Below, one piece after another: positions 55,561 through 64,000 of a stretch of DNA of 64,000 nt. Numbering within the stretch: position 1 is the stretch's first letter; each line of letters opens with the position of its first letter. This DNA comes from an uncultured Erythrobacter sp. (GTDB taxonomy: Bacteria; Pseudomonadota; Alphaproteobacteria; Sphingomonadales; Sphingomonadaceae), in assembly GCA_947499095.1 (NCBI GenBank), contig CANMMR010000001.1:310001-374000 (forward strand), read 5' to 3'. The translations under genes and the position numbers were made by a program. The notes under the pieces are model-generated. The model saw nothing but the letters and a program-made list of their open reading frames with translations, ran no database searches and was not told the origin of the DNA.

Positions 55561-56328
55561 TTAGAGTTCGGCTTTCAGAGCGTTTCTGGCATCTTCGAGG
55601 ACCGCTTTGACATCGTCCCCGGCGAAGAAGGCGGCGAGCAGCGCCGCTTCCTGGTCGCGCGCCACCTCACCCAGCCGAGGCTGGCCGAAGGAGCCTGCGG
55701 TGCCGGCAAGCTGGTGCAGCAGATTGCGCAAATCCATGACCAGCGCCTCGTCGATATCGGTGCCGTCGATCGCCTGGTCGATCTGCTGAAGCAGCCCGAT
55801 GGTGCGATCGTCGAAGCGCAGTTTCAGCGCCTCGAGAGCGGCGCTGCGCTTGCGCTGCGGAGTATTGCGCGTGCGGTGCCCCCAGGCCCTTAGCGTGGCG
55901 CGGAGATCGTCCAGCGCGACGGGCTTTTCCAGGTAAGCCTGCATGCCCGCTGCGCGGTAGGTGCGCACTTCGTCGAGATCGGTGGCGGCCGTGACGGCGA
56001 TGATCGGCAGGTATTCTGCGTCGTAGCCTTCCGCGCGCAAGCGCCTGGCTGTCTCGACACCGTCGAGGATCGGCATATTCACGTCGAGCAACAGCATCGA
56101 GTAGGGCTTGGCAGCACTCTCCGCCGCCTTGATCATCGCGATCGCCTCTACGCCGTTGACCGCGTGATCCATCTGTACCGAAAGATGGCGGGTCATCGCC
56201 ATAAGCACATCGGCGCTGATCTGCGTGTCTTCGGCGAGCAATACGCGCAGCGCAGCGGTGGCCCCGTCGGGGGACTCGCCCTTCGACACGCGTTTGTCGG
56301 TCCAGCTGGCGGATTTCGGCTCGTACAC
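55561..56328 (-). CDS. receiver plus HPt domain protein
   Basis: 255 residues, GTG start (VYEPKSASWTDKRVSKGE). Receiver domain with LLAEDTQISADVL and phosphoacceptor in MLLLDVNMPILDGVE, followed by the HPt motif LLHQLAGTAGSFGQPRLG with the phosphoaccepting His. It is a phosphorelay intermediate with no kinase core. It could pass phosphate to the REC protein at 45891, given that the local kinase-like sensor is inactive. It abuts the barrel gene. Confidence 0.9.
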   Translation of the reverse strand: MYEPKSASWTDKRVSKGESPDGATAALRVLLAEDTQISADVLMAMTRHLSVQMDHAVNGVEAIAMIKAAESAAKPYSMLLLDVNMPILDGVETARRLRAEGYDAEYLPIIAVTAATDLDEVRTYRAAGMQAYLEKPVALDDLRATLRAWGHRTRNTPQRKRSAALEALKLRFDDRTIGLLQQIDQAIDGTDIDEALVMDLRNLLHQLAGTAGSFGQPRLGEVARDQEAALLAAFFAGDDVKAVLEDARNALKAEL

Positions 56329-56398
56329 GCCGCCGCTATCGCAGGATATGGTTAAACGAGCGCTAACAGTGAATGCGGAGGGCAGATTTTCCGCGGAA

Positions 56399-56803
56399 TT
56401 ACCTCGCTTTCATGCGCTCCAGCTGTGCCGCCATCTGCTCCCACACCTTGTTCACTGCTTTCAGCGGGCGCACCATGACCTTCAAATCGACGATCTTCCC
56501 TTCGTCGTCGAAGCGAATGAGATCGATGCCGTTGACGTGGATGCCGTCCATCTCGGTCGTGAATTCGAGCATCGCATTGTCGCCGTCGACCAGTTCCCGG
56601 ACATATTCGAAGCTGTCGTTGCCCAACGTTTCGCCCGCCGCCGAGAGATAGGCGACCACGATCGCCTGCCCGCGCTGCGGCGTATGCACGACGGGGGAGT
56701 GGAACACGGCGTCCTCATGAATCATTGCGGCGAGTTCTTCAGGCTTGCTGCCACCCTCGAGCACGTGATGCCAATTTTCCAGACCGGTTCTTGCGGAACT
56801 CAT
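56399..56803 (-). CDS. SnoaL/NTF2-like protein
   Basis: 134 residues (MSSARTGLENWHHVLEGGSKPEELAAMIHEDAVFHSPVV ... NAMLEFTTEMDGIHVNGIDLIRFDDEGKIVDLKVMVRPLKA), the pattern of NTF2-fold SnoaL-like proteins: IDLIRFD-x-x-G-K-I is typical. Possibly a small-molecule isomerase or binding protein. It overlaps the next flavoprotein gene as ATGA. Confidence 0.85.
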   Translation of the reverse strand: MSSARTGLENWHHVLEGGSKPEELAAMIHEDAVFHSPVVHTPQRGQAIVVAYLSAAGETLGNDSFEYVRELVDGDNAMLEFTTEMDGIHVNGIDLIRFDDEGKIVDLKVMVRPLKAVNKVWEQMAAQLERMKAR

Positions 56804-58389
56804 GATGCCCTCCTGAAGCTATCGGCCCGGGCTGCGTTCCAGTGTCGCGCATAGGCAGTCGAGTCGGGATCCTCGAGCAGTTCTCCGGGCTCGAGGAAGG
56901 TGTAAATCCGGTCGATGGCATCCGAACGCGCTCCGTTCAAGCGCTCGCGCATGTCCTGCGGCGTGATCTCCCACGGACTGGACAGGCCCATCGCGATTAC
57001 AATTTCCCGCAGCGAATGGAGGGTCTGCTTCTGAAAGCGGGCGACGCGCGGCCCTTTGTCTTCGACCACCAGGCCGCGTTGCCGCCAGGCTTCCTGCGTT
57101 GCCACGCCCGTAGGGCAGGTCCCCTTGTGGCAATTCATCGACTGGACGCAGCCGAGCGCGAACATGAAGGGGCGCGCGGCATTGCACCAGTCGGCGCCCA
57201 GCGCGAAGGCCTTGGCCATCTGCGCGCCGGAATGGATCTTGCCCGAGGCGGCGATCTTGACTTTGGATCTGAGGTTCAGGCCGACCAGCATGTTGCGGAC
57301 CATGATCTGCCCTTCGCGCAGCGGCATTCCTACGGAATTGGACAATTCGAGCGGGGCAGCCCCGGTCCCGCCCTCCGCGCCATCGACGGTGATGAAATCG
57401 GGATGCATCCCGGTTTCGAGCATGGCCTTGCCCATGGCGAAAAGCTCGTGTGGCTGACCGACACACATTTTGATGCCGACCGGCTTGCCGCCGGACAGCT
57501 CGCGCAGTTCCGCGACGAATTCGAGCATTTCGATGGGCGTGGAGAAGGCGGGATGCGCGGCGGGAGAGGTGACCGTGACCCCGGCGGGAACGCCGCGAGC
57601 TTCGGCGATTTCCGGCGTAACCTTGGCAGCGGGAAGCACGCCGCCATGGCCCGGCTTCGCGCCCTGGCTCAATTTGAGCTCGATCATCTTGACCTGATCA
57701 TCGGCCGAGCGGTCGCGGAACTGCTCGGGGTCGAAATTGCCATCGGACTTGCGCGCCCCGAAATATCCGCTGCCCAATTCCCAGATCAGGTCGCCACCGT
57801 GCGAGCGGTGGTATTTACTGATCGAACCTTCGCCCGTGTTATGTGCAAAATCGCCCATCGCCGCCCCGGCGTTGAGCGCTTCGACGGCCTTAGCGGAGAG
57901 CGAGCCGAAGCTCATCGCCGAGATGTTGAGCATCGCGGTCGAGTAGGGCTTGGCGCAGGTGTTCTCTCCGACCGTCAGCCGCCAGTATTCGGGCGCCTCG
58001 GCTTTCGGCGCGATCGAGTGGCTAAGCCATTCGTACTCGTCCGAGTAGACGTCGTACTCCGTGCCCATGGGGTGCGAGTCGAGATCGCCCTTGGCGCGCG
58101 CATAGACGAGAGCGCGGGCCTGATGGCTGAAGGGTCGCCCTTCGAGATCGCTTTCGACGATATAGGCTTGGGCGAAGGGCCGCAAGTCTTCCATGAGCCA
58201 GCGGATACGCGCGACAAGCGGATAATTCCGCCTAAGCGTATGATCGTGCTGGAAAAAATCCCAAAGCGCGATGGCCGCGAGGGGAATAAGCGCCACCAGC
58301 GCCCACCGCGCCGGGTCCCAGAGCCATGCGGCCGCGCACAGCACCAGCAAAAGCCCCGGGACGGTATAGCGAAACGGAATACGTTCCAC
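56800..58389 (-). CDS. FMN-binding glutamate-synthase family protein
   Basis: 529 residues with two N-terminal membrane helices (FRYTVPGLLLVLCAAAWLW, WALVALIPLAAIALWDFF). The catalytic domain is the GltB2-like FMN barrel: LNISAMSFGSLSAKAVEALNAGAAMG, NTGEGSISKYHRSHGGDLIWELGSGYFG, DFITVDGAEGGTGAAPLE and the Cys cluster LGCVQSMNCHKGTCPTGVATQ for the 3Fe-4S site. No glutaminase domain, so it resembles archaeal-type glutamate synthase or methylglutamate-synthase-related proteins. Glutamate production is not certain. Confidence 0.9.
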   Translation of the reverse strand: MERIPFRYTVPGLLLVLCAAAWLWDPARWALVALIPLAAIALWDFFQHDHTLRRNYPLVARIRWLMEDLRPFAQAYIVESDLEGRPFSHQARALVYARAKGDLDSHPMGTEYDVYSDEYEWLSHSIAPKAEAPEYWRLTVGENTCAKPYSTAMLNISAMSFGSLSAKAVEALNAGAAMGDFAHNTGEGSISKYHRSHGGDLIWELGSGYFGARKSDGNFDPEQFRDRSADDQVKMIELKLSQGAKPGHGGVLPAAKVTPEIAEARGVPAGVTVTSPAAHPAFSTPIEMLEFVAELRELSGGKPVGIKMCVGQPHELFAMGKAMLETGMHPDFITVDGAEGGTGAAPLELSNSVGMPLREGQIMVRNMLVGLNLRSKVKIAASGKIHSGAQMAKAFALGADWCNAARPFMFALGCVQSMNCHKGTCPTGVATQEAWRQRGLVVEDKGPRVARFQKQTLHSLREIVIAMGLSSPWEITPQDMRERLNGARSDAIDRIYTFLEPGELLEDPDSTAYARHWNAARADSFRRAS

Positions 58390-58392
58390 GCG

Positions 58393-59091
58393 TCAGCCGA
58401 GATGCTCGGCGAAGAACTCCGCCGTGCGGTTGTCCGCGAGCTGTGCCGCCTGTTCTGACCGACGTTCGCCGAATTCGGTGGCGAAGCCGTGGTCGAGGCC
58501 TTCGTAGTCGTAGAGCGTCACCTTAGGATGGTCGTCCAGCCCCTCGTGCATGGCTTTCTGCGTATCCTTGTCGACGAAGCCGTCTTCGGTCGGGATGTGC
58601 AGCATCAATGGATTTGCGATGGCATGCTTCTCGCCGAGCAAGCCGTCGATTCCGACGCCGTAATAGCCGGCCGTCGCATCCACATCGGTGCGCGCTGCGG
58701 TCATGTAAGCGAGGCGGCCGCCGAGGCAGTATCCGACCGCACCGACCTTGGCGACGCTCTCGGTATCGCGGATGTAATTGATCGTTGCCTCGATGTCGCG
58801 GATACCCTGATCCTGATCGAATTTGCCCATCAGGTCGAGCGCGCGCTGGAATTCGGGCTCGATGTCGGGGTCAAGCTCGATGCCCGGTTCCAAACGCCAG
58901 AACAGGTCGGGCGCTACGGCGAGATAGCCATCCTCGGCCAGCTTGTCGCATTTGCGGCGGATGCCGGCATTGACGCCGAAGATTTCCTGGATAACGAGGA
59001 TTGCGGCCTTTGCTGTGCCGGAGGGGCGGGCAACGTATCCTTTGAAACTATCGTCGCCGGTCAGGGTGGAAATCTGGACGGTCTCGCTCAT
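58393..59091 (-). CDS. dienelactone hydrolase family protein
   Basis: 232 residues. I choose the ATG at 59091 (MSETVQISTL) because GAGGAG lies nine bases upstream, while the ATG at 59100 directly abuts that sequence. The nucleophile is Cys in VGAVGYCLGGRLAYM, Asp in HIPTEDGFVDKDTQ and His in YEGLDHGFATEF. It is a cytoplasmic alpha/beta hydrolase of unclear substrate; catechol dienelactones are the classical ones. Confidence 0.9.
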   Translation of the reverse strand: MSETVQISTLTGDDSFKGYVARPSGTAKAAILVIQEIFGVNAGIRRKCDKLAEDGYLAVAPDLFWRLEPGIELDPDIEPEFQRALDLMGKFDQDQGIRDIEATINYIRDTESVAKVGAVGYCLGGRLAYMTAARTDVDATAGYYGVGIDGLLGEKHAIANPLMLHIPTEDGFVDKDTQKAMHEGLDDHPKVTLYDYEGLDHGFATEFGERRSEQAAQLADNRTAEFFAEHLG

Positions 59092-59186
59092 GCGTGGCAT
59101 CTCCTCTGGTGTTTCGGGCTTAGCGCTTGCCTCGAAGGCTTAGCAAACCCAGATAGGCGGTACAGCGCCATAACGGAGGAAGCGCC

Positions 59187-59453
59187 ATGAAGGTCCATAT
59201 CGAAATCGACTGCACCCCCGAAGAGGCGCGGACGTTCATGGGGCTGCCCGATGTGGGGAAGGCCAATGCCGTTTATGTCGACATGATGTCCAAGGCGATG
59301 AAGGGCGTCTCCAGCACCGACCAGTTGCAGGAATATGCCAAACAGCTCGCCCCGATGGGCCAGGCCGGCTTCAAGCTGTTCCAGAGCTTCATGGAAGGGG
59401 CCAATTCTGCGCGAACGGTGTCTCCGAGCGATAAACCGGCGAAAGAAGACTGA
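59187..59453 (+). CDS. small conserved protein, DUF6489-like
   Basis: 88 residues (MKVHIEIDCTPEEARTFMGLPDVGKANAVYVDMMSKAMKG ... QAGFKLFQSFMEGANSA). The pattern IDCTPEEAR-x-F-x-GLPDV is a short family that I recall beside mnmE in sphingomonads; the middle resembles phasin helices. ATAACGGAGGAAG is its ribosome-binding site. Confidence 0.75.
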   Translation: MKVHIEIDCTPEEARTFMGLPDVGKANAVYVDMMSKAMKGVSSTDQLQEYAKQLAPMGQAGFKLFQSFMEGANSARTVSPSDKPAKED

Positions 59454-59469
59454 TTTTTCCGGATTATCG

Positions 59470-60738
59470 ATGCAAGACACGATTTTCGCGCTTTCGAGCG
59501 GCGTGCCCCCTGCCGGAATAGCGGTGATCCGCATCAGCGGCCCGGGTGCCGCCGGCGCTCTGGAAGCACTCGTCGGCGATTTGCCGGAGCCACGCTTGGC
59601 GAGCCTTCGCACGCTTCGCGATCGCGACGGGCATACGCTCGATGAGGCTCTGGTCCTGTGGTTTCCTGCACCGAGGACAGTGACTGGTGAGAATGTTGCG
59701 GAACTGCATTGCCATGGAGGTCGGGCTGTAGTCGCGGCCGTAATGGCCGAGCTCGCGACGCTGGCGGATCTGCGCGAGGCGGAGGCTGGCGAATTCACGC
59801 GGCGCGCTTTTGCCAATGGGCGCATCGATCTGGCCCAGGCCGAGGGGCTGGGCGATTTACTTGCAGCTGAAACCGAATGGCAAAGGCGCGGAGCCATGTC
59901 GGCGGCTGGGGGTGGACTCTCCCGCCGTATCGAGGAGTGGCGGACGCGGCTGCTCGGCCTTTCGGCACAACTCGAAGCGGTTATCGACTTTTCCGATGAA
60001 GACGATGTCGAAGTGCTGCCGCCCGACTTTGCGGACGAGCTTTCGACCCTGAAGGGCGAGATCGACAACGTCTTGGCCCGCCCCTCGGCGGACCGCTTGC
60101 GCGACGGCGTGCGGATCGTGTTTGCCGGGCCGCCGAATGCGGGAAAATCGTCCCTCTTCAACGCCTTGCTCGACGAAGGTGCCGCGATCGTGTCGCCCGT
60201 GGCCGGAACGACTCGGGACGTGATCGAGCGCCCGGTGGCGATTGGCGGCGTTCCTTTCGTTTTCATCGACACCGCCGGGCTCCGACAGGAGGGTGTAGGT
60301 GAGATTGAAGCCATCGGCATCGATCGTGCACAAAGGGAGCTGGAAAAGGCTGACATAGTGCTCTGGCTTGGTCCTCCGGCGGACTGTCCGGCTGGCGCAA
60401 TCCTGATCGCCCCCAAGGCGGATCTGGCCGATGCCGGAAACGAAGGTCATGCGGTTTCGGCTGTAACCGGTTCGGGCCTCGATGATTTGGTGCGGATGCT
60501 GATGGATCGGGCCAAAGACCTGCTTCCTCCGCCGGATCGAATTGCCTTCAACCGGCGTCAGAAGGAATTGGCTGTAACCTGCGGCGAGCATCTCGCCCGG
60601 GCTGGCCGGGCAAGCGACACACTGGTGATTGCGGAAGAGCTGCGACTGGCGCGCGTGGCGCTCGACTCAATGTCGGGCCGGAATTCGACCGAAGACATGC
60701 TCGATGCGCTGTTCGGGCGCTTCTGTATCGGAAAATAG
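59470..60738 (+). CDS. mnmE: tRNA modification GTPase MnmE
   Basis: 422 residues from the ATG at 59470 (MQDTIFALSSGVPPAGIAVIRISGP). THF-binding N-terminal domain, helical region, and embedded G domain with P-loop FAGPPNAGKSSLFNALL, DTAGLRQEG (G3) and SAVTGSG (G5), ending GRFCIGK with the catalytic Cys. With MnmG it makes 5-carboxymethylaminomethyl uridine in tRNA anticodons. Confidence 0.97.
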   Translation: MQDTIFALSSGVPPAGIAVIRISGPGAAGALEALVGDLPEPRLASLRTLRDRDGHTLDEALVLWFPAPRTVTGENVAELHCHGGRAVVAAVMAELATLADLREAEAGEFTRRAFANGRIDLAQAEGLGDLLAAETEWQRRGAMSAAGGGLSRRIEEWRTRLLGLSAQLEAVIDFSDEDDVEVLPPDFADELSTLKGEIDNVLARPSADRLRDGVRIVFAGPPNAGKSSLFNALLDEGAAIVSPVAGTTRDVIERPVAIGGVPFVFIDTAGLRQEGVGEIEAIGIDRAQRELEKADIVLWLGPPADCPAGAILIAPKADLADAGNEGHAVSAVTGSGLDDLVRMLMDRAKDLLPPPDRIAFNRRQKELAVTCGEHLARAGRASDTLVIAEELRLARVALDSMSGRNSTEDMLDALFGRFCIGK

Positions 60739-60765
60739 CTCCGTCGATCTTGTGAACCAAGCCAG

Positions 60766-60781
60766 TGTTCCACGTGAAACA
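60766..60781. promoter_or_regulatory. parS: parS-like site 1
   Basis: TGTTCCACGTGAAACA, matching the parS consensus TGTTTCACGTGAAACA at 15 of 16 bases. It lies in the gap between mnmE and mnmG. Confidence 0.85.
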
Positions 60782-60823
60782 CTGCGCCTTTGACCCGTCG
60801 CAGCGAGGACGATAAGGGGCGTT

Positions 60824-62677
60824 ATGCACCATTACGATGTCCTGATTGTCGGCGGTGGTCACGCCGGTGTCGAGGCGGCTTGCGCTGCCGCGCGGATGGG
60901 TGCCCGTGTCGGATTGGTGACATTCGATCTCGCGGCAATCGGCGCAATGAGTTGCAACCCGGCGATAGGAGGCCTCGGTAAGGGGCATCTTGTGCGCGAA
61001 GTCGATGCTTTGGACGGTGTGCTTGGGCGAGCGGCGGATGCTGGGGCCATTCACTATCGCATGCTCAACCGCTCCAAGGGGAGTGCCGTCTGGGGTCCCC
61101 GCGTGCAGGCCGATCGTCGGCTTTTCAAGGCGGAGGTGCAGCGTCTCGTCGCGCTCGAGTCGAAGCTCGAATGCATTGAGGGCGAGGCGGCTGCGCTCAT
61201 TCTCGAAGGGGACGAGGTCGCCGGGCTCGAATTGGCCGATGGCACTTCCTTGCGTGCGCAAGCGGTGGTCCTCTGCACAGGCACGTTCCTCGGGGGAGTG
61301 CTGTTTCGCGGCGAGGAGCGTTTCGAGGGGGGCAGAGTCGGCGAAAATGCCGCCCGGCGTCTCGCCGACCAACTCAGGGATGCCGACCTACCGATGGGGC
61401 GTCTGAAGACTGGAACGCCCCCACGTCTCGACGGGAGGACGATCGACTGGGCGAGACTGGAAGAGCAGCCTTCGGATGGAGAGGCCTGGACCATGTCGTC
61501 GCTCACCGAGGCGCGTCGTAATCCGCAAATCTTCTGTGCCGTTACCCGCACGAACACCCGCGCACACGACATCATTCGCGCGAATCTGGACCGTTCTCCG
61601 CTGTTTTCCGGCGCAATTGGAGCTGCAGGCCCGCGATATTGTCCGTCGATCGAGGACAAGATCCACCGTTTCGGAGACCGGGAGGGTCATCAGGTATTCC
61701 TTGAGCCGGAAGGTCTCGACACGCATCTGATCTATCCCAACGGGATCTCGACCTCATTGCCGGCCGATGTGCAGGTCGATTTCCTGCGCGAGATGCCCGG
61801 TTTAGCTCGTGTAGAGGTGGAGGTGCCGGGGTATGCCGTCGAGTACGACCATATCGACCCGCGCGCGCTGAAGGCGTCGCTAGAACTGCATGCCATCCCG
61901 GGGCTCTATTGTGCCGGTCAGATCAATGGCACGACCGGTTACGAGGAGGCGGCAGCTCAAGGCTTGGTCGCGGGCATGCACGCTGCAGCCAAGGTGGTTG
62001 GCAAGGAACCGGTCACCCTCGACCGGGCAAATTCCTATATGGCCGTGATGGTCGACGACCTGACGCTGCACGGCATCACCGAGCCTTATCGGATGCTCAC
62101 TGCGCGTGCGGAGTATCGCCTGCGACTACGAGCAAGCAATGCCGATAGTCGCCTTACGCCACTCGCGCTCGCAGCCGGCCTTGTCGGCGAAGAGCGGAAA
62201 GCATGGTTCAATGCCCGAACCGAGCGTCGCGAGCGATACACGGCTGTTTTTGACGCTGCGGTCCATTCCAGAGACCTCGCCGACGCAGGGCTTCACGTGA
62301 AACGCGATGCCGGCATCAAATCGCTTGCGGATTGGCTTGGGACAGGCAACGTCTCACTTCGCGACGCTGTCGGCCTTTATCCCGACCTCGATCCGTTCGA
62401 TCATCTCGCGGTCGAAATGGCCGAGGATGCGTTCTATTCGCCCTACCTTGCGCGGCAGGACGCGGAACTCTCCGAGCTTCGTGCCAGTGAAACTCTTCGC
62501 CTGACACCGGACTTCCCGTATTCGGAAGTCCCCGGTCTTTCCAACGAAATGGTAGAGCGCCTTTCAGGCTCCCGGCCAGAAAGCATGGCCGCGGCCTCCC
62601 GTGTTCAGGGTGTAACCCCAGCGGCCCTTGCGGCTTTGCTGGTGCATGCCAAACGTATCGGGCGGATCGCGACGTGA
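60824..62677 (+). CDS. mnmG: tRNA uridine-5-carboxymethylaminomethyl modification enzyme MnmG
   Basis: 617 residues. FAD-binding [21 protein letters not shown], the conserved [22 protein letters not shown] and [17 protein letters not shown], and [20 protein letters not shown]. It pairs with MnmE. It overlaps rsmG (GTGA) and carries a parS-like site. Confidence 0.97.
   Translation: MHHYDVLIVGGGHAGVEAACAAARMGARVGLVTFDLAAIGAMSCNPAIGGLGKGHLVREVDALDGVLGRAADAGAIHYRMLNRSKGSAVWGPRVQADRRLFKAEVQRLVALESKLECIEGEAAALILEGDEVAGLELADGTSLRAQAVVLCTGTFLGGVLFRGEERFEGGRVGENAARRLADQLRDADLPMGRLKTGTPPRLDGRTIDWARLEEQPSDGEAWTMSSLTEARRNPQIFCAVTRTNTRAHDIIRANLDRSPLFSGAIGAAGPRYCPSIEDKIHRFGDREGHQVFLEPEGLDTHLIYPNGISTSLPADVQVDFLREMPGLARVEVEVPGYAVEYDHIDPRALKASLELHAIPGLYCAGQINGTTGYEEAAAQGLVAGMHAAAKVVGKEPVTLDRANSYMAVMVDDLTLHGITEPYRMLTARAEYRLRLRASNADSRLTPLALAAGLVGEERKAWFNARTERRERYTAVFDAAVHSRDLADAGLHVKRDAGIKSLADWLGTGNVSLRDAVGLYPDLDPFDHLAVEMAEDAFYSPYLARQDAELSELRASETLRLTPDFPYSEVPGLSNEMVERLSGSRPESMAAASRVQGVTPAALAALLVHAKRIGRIAT
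62289..62304. promoter_or_regulatory. parS: parS-like site 2 (inside mnmG)
   Basis: GGCTTCACGTGAAACG matches the parS consensus at 13 of 16, with the core TTCACGTGAAAC intact, within the codons for LHVKR. Confidence 0.65.
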
Positions 62678-63303
62678 TCGCGACGGAAGAAGAAGCACGA
62701 GAATTCGTTTCCGGGTTGTGCTCAGACGATTCAATGAGGCAGCTTGAGCAGCTGGTCGGCGAGCTGATCGACGAGAATTCGCGCCAGAACCTGGTGGCGA
62801 AAAATTCGCTAGAGCAGGTCTGGCGGCGCCACATTGCAGATTCTGTCCAACTGTTGCGATGGGTTTCCGTGCCGCAAGGTCCGTGGATCGATCTCGGGTC
62901 GGGCGCGGGATTTCCCGGTTTAGTGATCGCTGCCATGCGACCAGAACAACCCGTTATGTTGGTGGAATCGCGCAAGCGAAGAATAGACTGGCTTGAGCGG
63001 GTTGCGCTCGGTCTGGGCCTCGATAATTGCCGCGTGGAGGGGCTACGCCTTGAGCAAGTCGAGACGCTAGAAGCGGGTGTGATTTCGGCGAGAGCTTTTG
63101 CTCCGCTCGACCGGCTGCTGCGCTTATCCGCACGCTTCTCCACAGCCGCTACGCAATGGGTGTTGCCCAAAGGCCGGTCGGCGGAGCAAGAAGTACAGAC
63201 ATTGCCAAAACGGGATCGGGGGATGTTCCACGTGGAACAATCATTGACCGACACCGAGGCCGGCATCATCGTCGGCAAGGGTAAGTGGAAGGGTTCGACA
63301 TGA
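62674..63303 (+). CDS. rsmG: 16S rRNA (guanine-N7) methyltransferase RsmG
   Basis: 209 residues from a GTG overlapping the mnmG stop. SAM motif [17 protein letters not shown] and [13 protein letters not shown]; conserved RQNLVAKNS at the N terminus. It methylates G527 of 16S rRNA. Its 3' end holds parS site 3 (MFHVEQ). Confidence 0.95.
   Translation: MIATEEEAREFVSGLCSDDSMRQLEQLVGELIDENSRQNLVAKNSLEQVWRRHIADSVQLLRWVSVPQGPWIDLGSGAGFPGLVIAAMRPEQPVMLVESRKRRIDWLERVALGLGLDNCRVEGLRLEQVETLEAGVISARAFAPLDRLLRLSARFSTAATQWVLPKGRSAEQEVQTLPKRDRGMFHVEQSLTDTEAGIIVGKGKWKGST
63224..63239. promoter_or_regulatory. parS: parS-like site 3 (inside rsmG)
   Basis: TGTTCCACGTGGAACA, a perfect 16-bp palindrome, 14 of 16 identical to TGTTTCACGTGAAACA. 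Confidence 0.85.
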
Positions 63304-64000
63304 TCACCATCGCGATTGCCAACCAGAAGGGTGGAGTGGGCAAGACTACGACGGCGATCAACATCGCCACCGCGATGGCTGCGACTGGGTGGAAAACGTT
63401 GCTGGTCGATCTCGATCCGCAAGGGAATGCCTCCACGGGTCTCGGTGTCGATGCCGCATCGCGCGAAAACAGCAGTTATGATCTGTTGCTAGATCAGGCG
63501 ACCCTTGGCGAATGCGCCCTCGAAACCGAGATACCAAATCTCGAGATCGTGCCGGCCACCCAAGACCTCTCGGGCGCGGAAGTCGAGCTCGTTTCGGTAG
63601 AGGACCGGACCCATCGCCTCAAAAGAGCCTTGAACCATCCTGCTGCCGCTTACGACGTGTGTTTCGTCGACTGTCCGCCGTCGCTCGGATTGTTGACGCT
63701 GAACGCATTGTGCGCGGCCGATACTCTGATGGTACCGCTACAGTGCGAGTTTTTTGCACTAGAGGGGCTGAGTCAGCTCCTTCAGACGGTCGAGCGCGTG
63801 CAGCAAGGCTTTAACGCCGATCTCGGCATCGTCGGTGTCGTGCTCACCATGTTCGATCGCCGCAATCGCCTGACCGACCAGGTCGCCGACGATGTTCGCG
63901 ATTGCCTCGGTCCGCTCGTTTTCGAGAATGTCATTCCGCGAAACGTTCGCCTTTCGGAAGCGCCAAGCCACGGCTTGCCGGCGCTTGTCTACGATCATCA
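63300..64000 (+). CDS. parA: chromosome-partitioning ATPase ParA, 5' part
   Basis: Absent from the ORF track because no stop falls in the window. The ATG overlaps the rsmG stop. Deviant Walker A ANQKGGVGKTTTAINIATAMA, then LLVDLDPQGNASTG, VDCPPSLGLLTLNAL and VPLQCEFFALEGLSQLL. It segregates origins with ParB and parS; parB should follow beyond the window. Confidence 0.97.
   Translation, partial: MITIAIANQKGGVGKTTTAINIATAMAATGWKTLLVDLDPQGNASTGLGVDAASRENSSYDLLLDQATLGECALETEIPNLEIVPATQDLSGAEVELVSVEDRTHRLKRALNHPAAAYDVCFVDCPPSLGLLTLNALCAADTLMVPLQCEFFALEGLSQLLQTVERVQQGFNADLGIVGVVLTMFDRRNRLTDQVADDVRDCLGPLVFENVIPRNVRLSEAPSHGLPALVYDH

Overview
The window is 64 kb of high-GC alphaproteobacterial chromosome. 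Gene content and order point to the order Sphingomonadales, most likely the family Erythrobacteraceae. The clues are a SUF operon led by an IscR-type regulator, a UrcA protein, a DUF1491 protein, a PopZ (DUF2497) homologue beside a TolC gene, and the hemE/hemJ/rho ... mnmE/mnmG/rsmG/parA gene order found near the alphaproteobacterial replication origin. I saw no rRNA, tRNA, CRISPR array, insertion sequence or prophage.

Layout. 0-1.7 kb: end of an EI24 membrane protein gene, a small lipoprotein, and an unrecognised acidic protein. 1.8-8.2 kb (minus strand): a complete SUF iron-sulfur operon, iscR-sufB-DUF559-sufC-secreted protein-sufD-sufS-sufT-sufA, with almost every junction overlapping and a palindromic operator candidate before iscR. 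8.3-22 kb: an AraC regulator, a candidate small RNA, pyrD, a lipoprotein gamma-glutamyltransferase, a long-chain acyl-CoA ligase, a fused ThiS-ThiG, a MerC-type protein under a palindrome, heme A synthase, cutA, rplM-rpsI, a metallophosphoesterase and a lipid kinase. 22-34.5 kb: urcA, a LytS/LytTR two-component pair, class I fumarase, a degenerate PCMT-like gene with tolC and popZ, an S9 peptidase, a ferredoxin, a CBS protein, erpA, xth and a SleB-type cell-wall hydrolase. 34.6-39.8 kb (minus strand): DUF1491, thioesterase, hpf, dnaQ, coaE, aroE, maf, ppsR.

Origin region. Between ppsR and hemE lies a divergent 278-bp gap with seven GANTC (CcrM) sites in about 230 bp, weak DnaA-box-like words and an AT-rich tract. 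I read it as the likely chromosomal origin. Three parS-like sequences lie at 60.8, 62.3 and 63.2 kb, next to parA.

Main discovery. Between rho and mnmE, genes that sit close together in related genomes, lies a tightly overlapping six-gene operon (43.3-54.5 kb). It encodes a CHASE2-type membrane histidine-kinase-like protein that lacks the phosphoacceptor histidine, a receiver protein, a giant membrane protein with two CapC/PgsC-like modules, a membrane-anchored protein of unknown function, a lipoprotein resembling poly-gamma-glutamate hydrolases, and a 1385-residue CapB/PgsB-like Mur ligase with a HEAT-like N-terminal region and one membrane span. A convergent minus-strand pair encodes a REC-HPt protein and an outer-membrane beta-barrel. 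I interpret this as an uncharacterised, signal-controlled poly-gamma-glutamate (or similar poly-amino-acid) synthesis and export system in a Gram-negative, with no recognisable CapA. It is preceded by mutually exclusive RNA hairpins and a 22-residue cationic leader ORF. 56.4-59.5 kb holds a SnoaL-like protein, a glutamate-synthase-like flavoprotein, a dienelactone hydrolase and a small conserved protein, before mnmE-mnmG-rsmG-parA at the right end.
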